Source: Pleurotus djamor (taxonomy: Eukaryota > Basidiomycota > Agaricomycetes > Agaricales > Pleurotaceae). From it: DNA of 64,000 nucleotides. Shown piece by piece: positions 13,221 through 22,780 of the stretch. Made by a program: the position numbers and the translations under genes. Under the pieces are notes generated by a model that saw nothing but the letters and a program-made list of their open reading frames with translations, was not told where the DNA came from and ran no database searches. The DNA is taken from NCBI GenBank assembly GCA_029747585.1, contig JAPEVF010000115.1, positions 1 to 64,000 on the forward strand. Direction: 5' to 3'. How positions within the stretch are numbered: the first letter of the stretch is position 1; the number at the start of each line of letters is the position of its first letter.

Positions 13221-14026
13221 GGCGACGACGAGGAAGGTGTGGTTGAGGAACAAAAAATTAACTGAAACTTTGGTCGGTCATTCCTGCCAGCAAAAAGGAG
13301 GCCTGATTTGACTCACAAGCACCGAATTCTAGGATATGGAGGTCGACTTGCAGGAATTGAAAGTGGGTGTTGCAGGTTCAACCATGCCGTGTGGGAATTT
13401 TGCCCCAACACAGTAAAGGCTCTGGCTTGGCCGCGTGGGAAAACGTTTGTCAGCGATGGAACCTTTTCTTCCATGCCGCGATTTGGCCGCGATTGCGGGG
13501 AAGGCGGGGACTCGGGACAATCCACTTCACTGCAGAAGCTCACAGGCGACCATGTGAGGCTCACGGAATGCGCGATGGAAGCAGCGATCATGCTCAGTAT
13601 AGCTACTCTCTCAAGCTCAAAATTACGAACGGCTTCGGTGTCCGCCTTCCACAAGCCTTCCATGCATAGGTAAATCCTACAAGAGTCTCAATAAACTCGC
13701 ATGTTCATTTTACTGACTCTTCATCCTATCCCAAGTGCGTTGATATCGGACACTCGGGTTATCCCTTCGCGTACACCCGGAACCTTGCCCCTAGCATCTT
13801 AACAATCCTGAACGTTGGTGACGAGAGTTTCACTCGGTACGGTAGGAAAGCTTTGATATGTAGGTGTACAACAGTTACAAATCCCCCTCACTAAAAACCT
13901 TCTCCCACCGATCTGAAAGCTGCCGAACTATCTCATTTTCCACTCAGCCTCAACTTCAACTACGAACTGCAAAAGTTTTACTCACTACAAGGAGCACTAT
14001 GAGGACCGCGACACTTCAGACCCGAT
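13221..14026. other. intergenic, no gene supported
   Basis: Overlapping frames exist on both strands at 13310-13670, but none shows a motif, plausible splice pattern or membrane segment. The right part (13680-14026) is the 3' flank of the small Asn-rich gene. Confidence 0.4.
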
Positions 14027-14276
14027 CTATCGTCTAGCATCTACGCAACCATGTCAGTACCCAGTCCATCCCCGAAGGGGGTCCCTGATAATGCTCACCA
14101 ATGTGCTGCTCAAGCATATCCTTGTTATTCGAGTCACGGTTCTTTGTGTCCGTAGTGTTATTGGAATTCTTGGAGGTGCGGTTATTGCTCCTGTGATTAT
14201 TCGTCTGGTTGCCTTTGACGTCGTTGAAGTCTCCGTCCATCGTGACTTCGCCAGATTTGTTGTTTATGAAAGGCAT
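14027..14276 (-). CDS. Asn-rich mini-protein A (unrecognised family)
   Basis: This is a predicted 63-residue protein of two exons. Exon 1 (14276-14099) starts MPFINNKSGEV and contains NDVKGNQTNN followed by an N/S/T/K-rich stretch. A 58-base GT-AG intron (14098-14041) joins EQHI to DARR and the stop TAG at 14027-14029. It has no signal peptide, membrane segment or cysteine. It is clearly paralogous to the gene at 15359: both begin MPFxNN, share NDV-x-G-(N/D)-QTNN at residues ~15-27, are Asn-rich after that, and carry one intron near the C-terminus. The two genes are divergent. A TATA box lies about 93 bases before the ATG. Function is unknown. The V-x-G-(N/D)-Q-x-N pattern reminds me of N-terminal leaders of predicted basidiomycete NACHT/STAND proteins, but that is recollection, not proof. 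Confidence 0.6.
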
Positions 14277-14368
14277 AACCGAGTTTCAAGAATACAGAGG
14301 GCGGAGAAAATAGTCAAAGATCAATGCGTCTGTTTCACAGATGCTTAACATAGGCCAAAGGATACTCA

Positions 14369-14375
14369 ATTTATA
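14369..14375 (-). promoter_or_regulatory. TATA box of Asn-rich gene A
   Basis: TATAAAT on the minus strand lies about 93 bases upstream of the ATG at 14276. The spacing nearly equals that of the paralogous gene on the other strand. Confidence 0.5.
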
Positions 14376-15262
14376 CCTTGTTGTTGCCTCTGCAGACGCG
14401 CGACAAGGTTCAATCGGCCCCTCTAGGGCGTCCAAAGGGCGTCTTAAAACAGTCCGCAACTTCGGCCGGTATCAATTCGATAACAAGTGCCTCGAGGTCT
14501 CAACCCGTGCTCACATTTATCGACCAATGACGTTCGTTGGACGTTCGGGAAAGGTGCTCTTCCTTGACATCGAACTTCTTGGAAGTATCCTCAGGCGCCC
14601 ATGATGGTGCCGATAGGGTTCATCTTGACGCTCGTTGAAGCACCTTCCATTCAATTCTCCCAAAATGTACAGAAGTGTATCACCTCTCTGCACCCGGTGA
14701 GCGCTACGTTTTGCCTATCTCCCGGCCAGAGAACGGCTAGGTGAGAGGTCACATTGGTCTTTCCTCAAAGTCCATCAGCCTCGTGAACGCTTCATGAAGT
14801 ATAATCACTTCCCCTTCTCATGGTCTTGACCCACTCCATGCCATTTCTCGGCCACAAAGCCGTGTTTCTTGCTTGCACTGGTGGACTTTGCCGTACTTAT
14901 TAACTTCTCTAGACCCGGTCATACCACTTGTGTGCCAACTTTATCGCTCTTCTCAGGCACTATCATGGCCATATTGAAGAACGGTTTCGCCATCCCATAC
15001 TCAGCATGGCTACCCTCCTCTGTTTATCCCGTTGCGACAGACGAAAATGGCATTTCTTAGCTATGGATCTTCTTCCGACCGCAGCAATGTCAAGCAGGTA
15101 CCCTAAAAGTTGCTGAGCCTGGCATTGATGAACTTATAGCCTCGAACTCGGGAACGTCTTCCTTTGACGCTTTGCCTATCATATGGACCACACTTCTTTC
15201 CTGAACGGAACATTCTTATCGCTGCTGTACTACACCTGAGCGCTAGAGCTACGCTATTCACG

Positions 15263-15269
15263 TATAAAT
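15263..15269 (+). promoter_or_regulatory. TATA box of Asn-rich gene B
   Basis: TATAAAT lies 90 bases upstream of the ATG at 15359, mirroring the paralogue's promoter. Confidence 0.5.
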
Positions 15270-15358
15270 CCCTAGCTCAACCTCACAATTCCCAAGCCAG
15301 TCTTCGTGACCCCGCCGCACGCCTACTACATTCTTCTCGTCCTCTTTTCAAACACAAC

Positions 15359-15618
15359 ATGCCTTTTGAAAACAATGGCAAAGTATCGATGAAGAACTAC
15401 AACGATGTTGGGGGTGATCAAACTAATAACTATGACTCTGGCAATACCACCACCGAAGGCTCGAACAACACGAACAAAACCGAAAACACCAACTCCAACA
15501 ATCACAAGTCCACCAATCAGAGCATCAGTACGCCATTTACTGTACTCATAATTAACTAATATACACACTGTCTTCCTCTATAGAAGGGACAACTGGATTC
15601 ATGTACTCCAGTCGCTGA
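15359..15618 (+). CDS. Asn-rich mini-protein B (paralogue of A)
   Basis: This is a predicted 67-residue protein. Exon 1 (15359-15527) starts MPFENNGKVSM and carries NDVGGDQTNN, then an N/T/S/K-rich tail with many isolated Asn-Asn pairs. A 56-base intron (15528-15583) has clear GT-AG ends and a CTAAT branch-point candidate (attaactaat). It joins NQSI to KGTTGFMYSSR and the stop TGA at 15616-15618. There is no signal peptide or membrane segment. The paralogue at 14276 has the same start, motif and intron position, which is the main reason to believe both are genes rather than chance frames. The composition is prion-like. I do not recognise a function; self-assembly or a role as a partner of a larger receptor is only a suggestion. 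Confidence 0.6.
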
Positions 15619-16558
15619 AGTGTGCGTTACCGTATGGAGAATTTCAAGAGGTGCGTGACATACCTCATTGAAATTGCCGTCTTCGAAGTGCTCACCTACA
15701 AGCGCTTTAATAGGATAAACATCAGATATGTTGTGTAGTTTTACCTTGCTCTCTGTGAATCGGCGGTCTTTCCAAATATCAAGCTCCTATCTACGTTGAG
15801 ACTCAGGGGTTCGAGTTTGAACCTTTCCATCCCACCAACTACGAAGTTCCCGCCCAGCAATAGGGTCACTTATCAGTTCATCATTACCTCGGTCGCTCAC
15901 TGTTTCTGATTGACCGACAAATTGGTTCTGCTGATCATCCACAGTCGATGTATCACAGCTTTGATCGACTCGACTTCAAATTCTTGAGAAGCCTCATAAT
16001 TGTTGATCCTCAGTGCCAGTCAAAGACCAGGGCATGCTCACGGCATCGTACTTATCTATGGACTGAGATACTACCTCGAATCTCCTCTGGTTCTGTGCCT
16101 ATTTATGGCTGTATTCCCAACGACCTCGTGCTATGGGAGTGGCGATTGTGCGGACCCTACGCATTGCGACTCGTCCTTCGTAGTTTCTTCTGACTCTGCG
16201 GAGTGTCCGTCGTCGTACCACTACTCTCTGGCCACTCTAATGAGCTGTGCTACTGGACTCCTCGAAAACTGGCACATCTCGTTGACCGGGTAAAGCTACC
16301 GCCGGTTGAAATGTCCCCATGCTCCATCATTTGCTCGTCTGTTTTGATGGTCTCACAACCCATCCGGGGAATTTACCCGCCACACTCAAAAACCCAAGCC
16401 GATATCTTACATGCAACAGCATCTCCCGAGAACATGACACATTGATTCATCTATAAATTTGGACGAGTCTCAAAGTCTCACTCAGTATAGGGCTATAAGA
16501 CCCGGGCGCGCTCAGGTACGCAACTCTTCTTTCATTCCCTCCCCGCCGCGACTGTGAC
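15619..16558. other. intergenic, promoter of the cupredoxin gene
   Basis: No coding sequence is supported; frames at 15948-16445 overlap in all phases. TATAAAT at 16452-16458 lies about 100 bases before the next ATG. Confidence 0.4.
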
Positions 16559-18210
16559 ATGACTCGTTGGTTCGGCGCTTTGATCTCCCTCGTGCTCGCT
16601 CTAACCTCTCGTAGAGCTTTCGCCGAGGATACGATAACAGTAAACTTGCTTTTTGTTAATCTTCTACGCACCTCTCATCAATGTTACCCTTGCTTTAGGT
16701 TCATGTCGGGCTTCAAGGGTCGTTTTACAGTCCCAGCCCGGTATCTGCTCAACTCAACGACATAATACACTTTGTCTTCGACGGACCGTACGTACCTAGA
16801 AACCTTTACTCACAGCTTTTGGCGCACCCGCTCACATACGATGTCCAGGTTCCACGATGTGACTCAGTCAAGTTTTGACAACCCATGCGAACCGTTGGCG
16901 GGTGGCTTCAGTAGCGGCATAGCAGGCAGAGGAGCCAATGGTACTGATCCCACACCAGTATGGGACCTACGAGTCACCAATGTGACCACACGTACGTTAT
17001 ACTTCAAGGCTACTATACCAAGCCCAAGCAGCTAACCAGTGAATCCGACACCGTTAGCCATCTGGTTCTATTGTGGTGCTTCCATACCAGTCCCCCACTG
17101 TACGGCTGGCATGGTTGGGTATGTGGAACGCCTCGTACCATTTCCCTCTCCGCCACTAACGTTTGTTAGGGCGATTAATCCCCCATCAATCGCCATGTTC
17201 AATGCGTTTCAGTCGAACGCTAAGAACACCTCTTTCCCCACTCCGATAGTAAGTCTACTTATATTTTTACTATTTAGCGTACTCACCCTGCATCTCAGGC
17301 CGTTCCTGTAATAGCCCTGACCGGTCATGGTGCATTCGCCACCGCCTCCCCCTCCGCTCCCTCCGCTCCAGCCACCAGCGCAGCTCTCACGTCCTCTTCT
17401 TCATTAGCGACATCATCTTCTGCCTCACCAGCTCCGACTGATAGCCCCTTAGCCTCATCAGGATCTTCCCATACAGCCAAAGGAACCATCATCGGCGCCG
17501 CAATTGGTGGCGGCGTGGGTTTCCTCGCCATCTGCTTCCTCTCATTCCTACTATATCGGGCCGTCAAAAAAGACAAACCCAGTGTCTCTCCTTACGTGAA
17601 CAGCAGCGACACCCACGGCCCTCCTCCCAAGAGCATGGACATCAATCGCTCTATGTCCCAGCTAAAAATACACCGCTCACCGTCTGACCCGACTATGCTG
17701 TTGGGCTCCGGGATGAGCGAGATATCCTCTGTATCTGGAATTGGTAGTCCACCGACCCCACAACCTCTTCTAGCGTATTCTCCTCCTTCGGCAGTTCAAA
17801 CTGCTACTGTTGCGAACTCTTCTCCCCCAGAACCTACTCGTCGCGTGAGACCTCTCCCACCAAGTCCCCAGAATGCTGGGAACGTCTTTTCTCAGGAACA
17901 ATCTTCGCCCCCTGCCCCTCTTCCCCCAAGCCCCCCAATGCCAAATATCAACGAACTCGCTCGAGAGGTCGCGGCTATCCTCCAACCATCGACTTCTCAA
18001 ACCCTTCTTCGTGCCAAACCATCACACGCCGCGTCTAATACCAGCGCCAGCTTCTTACAGCTGTCAGAGGAAGGCACTGCGTCTGAACACCATCGTGCGT
18101 TGAAGTGGCAGGTCAATTCAGAAAGTGGGCATGGGCATGATCATGATCATCATGATCGCGAGCGCGGTGGATCATTCCCGCCTCCGCCTCATTATCAGAG
18201 CGAAGAGTAA
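16559..18210 (+). CDS. membrane-anchored cupredoxin-like extracellular protein
   Basis: This is a predicted type I membrane protein with an extracellular cupredoxin fold. A signal peptide (MTRWFGALISLVLALTSRRAFA) leads into a small beta-rich domain: TVHVGLQGSF, DIIHFVFDGPFHDVTQSS, VWDLRVTNVTTPIWFYCGAS, PHCTAGMVGAINPP. The blue-copper ligand set can be seen as His in FHDV, Cys in FYCG, His in PHC and Met in GMVG. Then come a Ser/Ala/Thr-rich stalk, one transmembrane helix (IIGAAIGGGVGFLAICFLSFLLY near 17490-17555) and a ~200-residue Pro/Ser-rich cytosolic tail ending near HGHDHDHHDRE. Five exons join in phase; the introns sit at about 16640-16698, 16783-16849, 16991-17055, 17119-17169 and 17250-17299. 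Similar proteins are common in agaricomycetes, mostly uncharacterised; copper binding is inferred. Confidence 0.8.
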
Positions 18211-18595
18211 GCAGCATGCACATACTGATACCGGTGTCACTTGTTGGCAGAAAGGCTGAATTTGATTTAATTTGTTGGGCGTTGACTCGGATGTAAAATC
18301 GCGCGAGTCCCGAGTCGTGTCTTTCAACTTTCTTAATGCTATTCTACAATCTTAATTTATCATTCACGTCCCCAGGGAGGGACTATCCATTCGTTTATCC
18401 ATCGTTTGTTACATACCTTGATCATGACATATGCATCCCGTATCTGAATGACTTACTAACGCTATCACTCCTGCTCCTCTCATTTGATCGACACCGATGA
18501 CAGTGGGATTCGAGAAGTGAATACATTCCAACGAACCCTAAATTACTCGAAGAGTTAAGGTGGACGGAAAGAAAAGAGACAGGCCCAAAATCGAC
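18211..18595. other. convergent 3' flank
   Basis: This A/T-richer stretch separates two convergent genes. Nothing further was recognised. Confidence 0.4.
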
Positions 18596-19030
18596 TTAGT
18601 TTGGTACGGCGGGTGGTTCCTCAAGACCACTGCAACCGTTGATACCAGCACCCTGACCGTCTTGCCGACGCAAATAACCACGAGCTCCAACTCCACCACC
18701 CGACGAAGTGCTTGGGCTGCTTGTAGTGGGCACGGGTACACAGGACGACGATGACGTAGGATCAGGTCGCTGTCCCGGATACGTAAGCGACGTTGCGCTC
18801 CCTTGTTCGTTGGAACCCAATGCAGGCTGCTGATCAGCCCCATCTGATGAACTTGTCTTCTTCGACAAAGTGCCACCGACAGCACCACCCACGGCACCAC
18901 CAACGACGAGCAATGCGACAAAGCATATGATGAGTATTCCTTTCGGTGTTCGCCAGAATGGCCGTGGTGGTGGTGAAGAAGAGATCGGGTATTGGTATGT
19001 TGGATGGATGAATTCTTCTTTGCCGTACAT
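18596..19030 (-). CDS. small single-pass membrane protein, unknown
   Basis: This is an uninterrupted 144-residue frame from ATG (MYGKEEFIHPTYQYP) to the stop at 18596-18598. A short Pro/Ser-rich N-terminus precedes one hydrophobic segment (GILIICFVALLVVGGAVGG) that continues into a glycine-rich GGAVGGTLSKK stretch. A Ser/Thr/Pro-rich region follows, with RRQDGQ near the end. The Gly-rich helix suggests tight packing or oligomerisation. It is convergent with the cupredoxin gene. I do not recognise a family. It could be a small surface or cell-wall-linked protein; orientation is not clear because there is no cleavable signal. Confidence 0.55.
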   Translation of the reverse strand: MYGKEEFIHPTYQYPISSSPPPRPFWRTPKGILIICFVALLVVGGAVGGAVGGTLSKKTSSSDGADQQPALGSNEQGSATSLTYPGQRPDPTSSSSCVPVPTTSSPSTSSGGGVGARGYLRRQDGQGAGINGCSGLEEPPAVPN

Positions 19031-20449
19031 TGTTAGGCTTGGAAACGGTGGTGGATTATTCGGATCCTGGATTTCAGCCTTTGCAGCCTCAAGGCCTCAG
19101 GCCTCAGACCCCACCCTCATTTATACCTTCAACTAGCGATCGACCGCTAAGAGCTCTTTCGGGGTGTAATTGAAAGCTCTGTTTCCGATAGTACCTCCCA
19201 GTCATTTATCTGGACGCACGTTTTGAGTGGTATATTATTAGAACAAAAGGAAGGCGCTTACCTTCATCAACATGCATGCTATTGCGGAGCGTTCAGGACG
19301 GTGGCTCATTGATAGACCATCGATCCAGAGTGTTCCGAGAGCTCCAAAGGGAACCCGGAAGAGGGACAAGGGACTAACAGACATTTCACCGATGCACCTA
19401 TTTCTGAAAAGAAGTGTAGTCAGCTACTAGTAGCCAACAAAGAAAGAAGCGATTAGAGTCACCTTGCTTAGCAAGGTCTTTCATTGCTCGTAAATCGCCT
19501 TTTAAGGACATCTTACCCTTTTATAGGCTTAGTTTTATCCGCTAAGCGCGCGCTTATCAGCTCACTAGGATCCCAATCCAAATTTGGCTATCGTGCAAAC
19601 GCTAAGCCTCACGCGCACGGCCTGTCAGCACACTCTAGCTGTCCATGTTATTCCTGGATTGGTTATTGTACAAAACGCACGCGAAACCAACCCGCACCGA
19701 GCCCGACCAACCGAAGGTTGGGCGGCGAGGTGCACTGACATGGCGGGTCGCAAGCAGGTCGAGTTTACATTATCGAAATGTTGTCCCTCACATGATCACA
19801 TCAGCGTGTACCCACTGAAAGGCTGAAAGCAAGGTGTTTCTTCGGCGCGGCGCGCCGTCTAGTCTGTCAAAAAATATTGAATAGTTGATGCTGAACTTCC
19901 GGTCGGGTTTAGTTATAGATAGGGATTCAGGCTGAGGAACCATCATATCGTGCAGGTTTGTCTATGGCCCAGTTTCAGGTTTCGTGGCTACCTGTTTTTA
20001 CTCCTAACTCCTGGTTTAAGAGAGGAGCGATTTCCTATGTGAAGAACTCAACCGTGGAAAGCCGTCGATGAACACTTGTATCTATAGGCACCGCTTTACC
20101 ATCCAGGTGACGGTACTTATTTCTATGGGCTGCCTGATGTACGAGAAAAAGTCACTACCACGAATTCCAATGACCTTGTACTTAGAACCTTGAACCTTGA
20201 ACGTTTCAACCTTCACTTGGACTCGCAATCGTATTCTCAGTGGGGCCAAACCCACTGCGAGCAAGCTTGAGGTGTCAGCTGGGCTATCCAGCCGCTGAAC
20301 AAGCCGTTCCATGATAGGCAAGGCACCCAAGACCAGACGTAAATAACCCATTGCGTGAGGTAGGGGAGGTCAGTGGTTGGGTGCGTAGGTTGCTCGGCTG
20401 ACGCTTGAGGCGGTCGAAATTCATCATCTATGGCACGGTGAGTGAGAGA
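19031..20449. other. gene-poor intergenic region
   Basis: No gene is supported over about 1.4 kb. Short frames at 19484-19826 (+) and 20082-20351 (-) lack start context, introns or motifs. A GC palindrome-like word (ggcgcggcgcgccg) is at about 19844-19857. Confidence 0.4.
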
Positions 20450-22267
20450 TCAAAGGCGGTCTGAGTAACTTTTGTATATACTTGCGTTATCTTCTGAAGC
20501 ATTGTTTGGGGGGAGATTGTTGTTGAGAGTGTGAGCATTTGTAAAGGTTCCGTCGCCGTAGTTGTTATTGAACACATCGCCTAAGTGAGGCGTAAGATTA
20601 CGACGGAACGGAGCGGACAAATTGGGAATTGATTGGAAAGCGAACTCACCAGAGTTCACCTCATAGCGAGAAGAATCGTTATGCGAGTTGATCATCCGCA
20701 CGATGTTACCACAATTTTCTTGGGCATTGATGATGATCGTGGTCTTTCGACGACGGAAGTTTCTGGAATTGTGCTTGGGCTTGGATTCGTAGAAAGTCGA
20801 TGTGACACCCCGAAGGGTCAAGTCGCGAGCACCCAGGAGTGCACGTCTAATGAAAGTATCGTTCTAGCAACTTATCACATATGAGATGGAGATTGCGCAC
20901 TTGAGAGCCGTTTCGCAAGCTGTTTGAGGAGACGGATCGTGAAGAGCAAGGTCTTCTCCTAACTCCTCATCGATAGGAGAAGCTGCTTCAGTGTCAAAGG
21001 GAGTGGCTAGGATCGAAGGGACCTCGAGGACACCATGCTCAGGGTCGTTGAAAACGTGTACATCATGGATGGATAACTTCGAAATCTTCTCTTGTTCGTC
21101 AGCTTGGTCGTCAATTGGCTTCGTAGCTGGGATTTCAAGCCCGCTGAGGTTGATGATCGTGGGGTGACGCTCCGTGTGAAGGGCCGGTAAGTTGACGTCG
21201 GTTGTAAATGGCTGTTTTGTAAACCCAAGTGCACGGTGTATTATCTATGTGTCGTTACAGGTTTTCTGCACATTGAGTAGGAGAAGGGTCCCTAGCCGTA
21301 GTGGGGCGACTTACCTTGGGCGGAAGTTCAGACGAATCGTTTGATAAACCCTCGGTGGCATGGCTGGAGCGCTTCCGAACTACGTTGGATCGCATTGAAA
21401 GAGGACGCGCGACACCATGCAATTTGTAACTAAGGAAACTGAAGTCAATGAAATGATATGGAAGAGTAGAGAAACTTACAATAGCCCGCAACTGTGAATG
21501 AATATAAATCAACCTCTTGAGTCAAGAACGTCTGGATGGCAGGAAAGGAACGCACGCGTTGCAAACTGTTTCCCCCTCACCATCTTTTCGCCAGAGAGGT
21601 GTCGAAGTCGTATGACAGTTGTAGCATTCGGCTTCTGGTCCGACTCTCACTTGAGTATGTTTGGAAGGTCTGGAAGGCGAAATCGACCGACCCCTGCCGC
21701 CAGGAGCAGCCTGAGCATGGCGATGATTGCTTCGGGACCACATATTCTTCGGACGAGGGTGCTTGTGCTGGACTAAGTGTGAGCCTAGAAATTGGTATGA
21801 ACGTATAAGAAGACATACCAGTTTGTAATACAGCCCACAGGCATTACAGTTCAACTCATCATTCAGCCCCTTACGCCAAAGGGGGGTCTGGGTCGCGCCA
21901 CAGTTGGAACACTCAGTTTTGGCTCCTCCAAGGGCCGAAGCATTATCGCCAATTTTGAGAGCGGTAGGACCGAGGTCTTTCGTAGTAACGCTAGGGCCAG
22001 AAGCACTAGTGCTGCACACGCCTTGAGGATTGGATCGGTCCAGGGGAGCAACGTCGCTCAAGCTATTTTTCGTCATCGTTGAACCAGGAAAATACAAGTC
22101 AGAAGACCCAAAGTTGAACGGGGGAATCGGAGGGGATTTCAGAGATTTGGGTGCGACAGGCTCGGTGGGCTGTTGCCTGCAATATAACGATGGGTTTGAG
22201 TACCCGGACTCTGCACGATTCGTTTCTGTGTCCGTGTATGTTAGTCGCACTGAAAGAGAGATAACAT
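20450..22267 (-). CDS. GATA-type transcription factor with two zinc fingers
   Basis: This is a predicted nuclear DNA-binding protein with two class IVa GATA fingers, C-x2-C-x17-C-x2-C. Finger 1 is CSNC...CNACGLYYKL and finger 2 CYNC...CNACGLFYKLHG, separated by ~55 residues without cysteines. That argues against the siderophore-repressor (SREA/Urbs1) type, which has a Cys-rich centre. Start ATG 22267 (MLSLFQ) splices over a 77-base intron to QQPTEPVAPKSL. Finger 1 is split by an intron after YYKL. The fourth Cys of finger 2 comes from a 12-base exon (21480-21491). Further exons give PPK|PFTTDVNLP, ALK|RALLGARD and NSG|DVFNNNYG. The protein ends in an Asn-rich tail with stop 20450-20452. Fingers are certain; the tail rests on in-phase splice predictions. 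Confidence 0.8.
21480..21491 (-). other. 12-base micro-exon of the GATA factor
   Basis: The minus-strand exon TTGCGGGCTATT is flanked by an acceptor (TTCACAG) and a donor (GTAAGT). Joined to the preceding AACGC and the following TTACAAATTG it restores N-A-C-G-L-F-Y-K-L. Without it the finger loses its last zinc ligand. Confidence 0.7.
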
Positions 22268-22780
22268 GAAGGGGAAGCGAGTAAGCCTATGAAAAATTAT
22301 ACAGTGCTGAAGCGACCTACATGCTCAACGTCAACTCTCGTAGGTGCGAATCAACACTGAACAGCTTCACTGGCGCTTCAAAGCTTCAGGTTCAGGTTCA
22401 GGTTCAGGTTCAGGTTCAGGTTCAGGTTCAGGACCTCAATCTCAGGATGACCCCTAGTGATAGCTCCTGATGCGAGGCATCCAGTGCATCAGTGCGAATC
22501 GCCCTCAGTTAGCCGGCCGAGTGGTGTCATTTTAATGTTGAGTAGTCCCCCAGACTTTGTGCTATTTAGAGAGGCTGAGACGTTCGCCTACTGTCGTCTA
22601 GAACAGATACCTTGGTCTAGTATTCAACGGCCACGTGACAGCATCGTCCCGACAAAATTCGAAATGGCCTGATAATTCTCCACGGCCAAATATAAAACCA
22701 ACTCCGGTAAATGGCAACGAATCCCAGCCTTTCTTCGACCCCCTTCTCGTCATCGTCGTCCACGTTGAGGTCACCACGAA
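22268..22780. other. divergent intergenic region, GATA factor and ERG3 promoters
   Basis: This region holds a hexanucleotide repeat (22385-22432) and a TATAAAA box at 22691-22697, about 85 bases upstream of the ERG3 ATG. No other feature was recognised. Confidence 0.5.
22385..22432 (+). repeat. (TTCAGG)8 microsatellite
   Basis: Eight perfect copies of TTCAGG in tandem lie in the promoter region between the GATA factor and ERG3. The unit differs from the usual TTAGGG telomere repeat. Confidence 0.95.

Larger units (their letters stand above)
14277..15358. other. shared upstream region of the divergent Asn-rich genes
   Basis: About 1.1 kb separates the two start codons. Apart from the two TATA boxes there is no open frame I can support and no obvious inverted or tandem repeat. 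Confidence 0.4.

Noticed and set aside
13308..13673. Paired frames of ~120 residues on both strands
   Set aside because: No motif, no intron pattern and equal openness on the two strands; most likely chance.
20450..20695. A third stand-alone Asn-rich mini-gene starting at an ATG at 20695
   Set aside because: Moving the upstream donor one base (AA|GT rather than AAG|) joins this frame in phase with the GATA factor, so it is better read as that protein's C-terminus.
22385..22432. Telomere or interstitial telomeric repeat
   Set aside because: The unit is TTCAGG, not TTAGGG, and the flanking genes are ordinary housekeeping genes.
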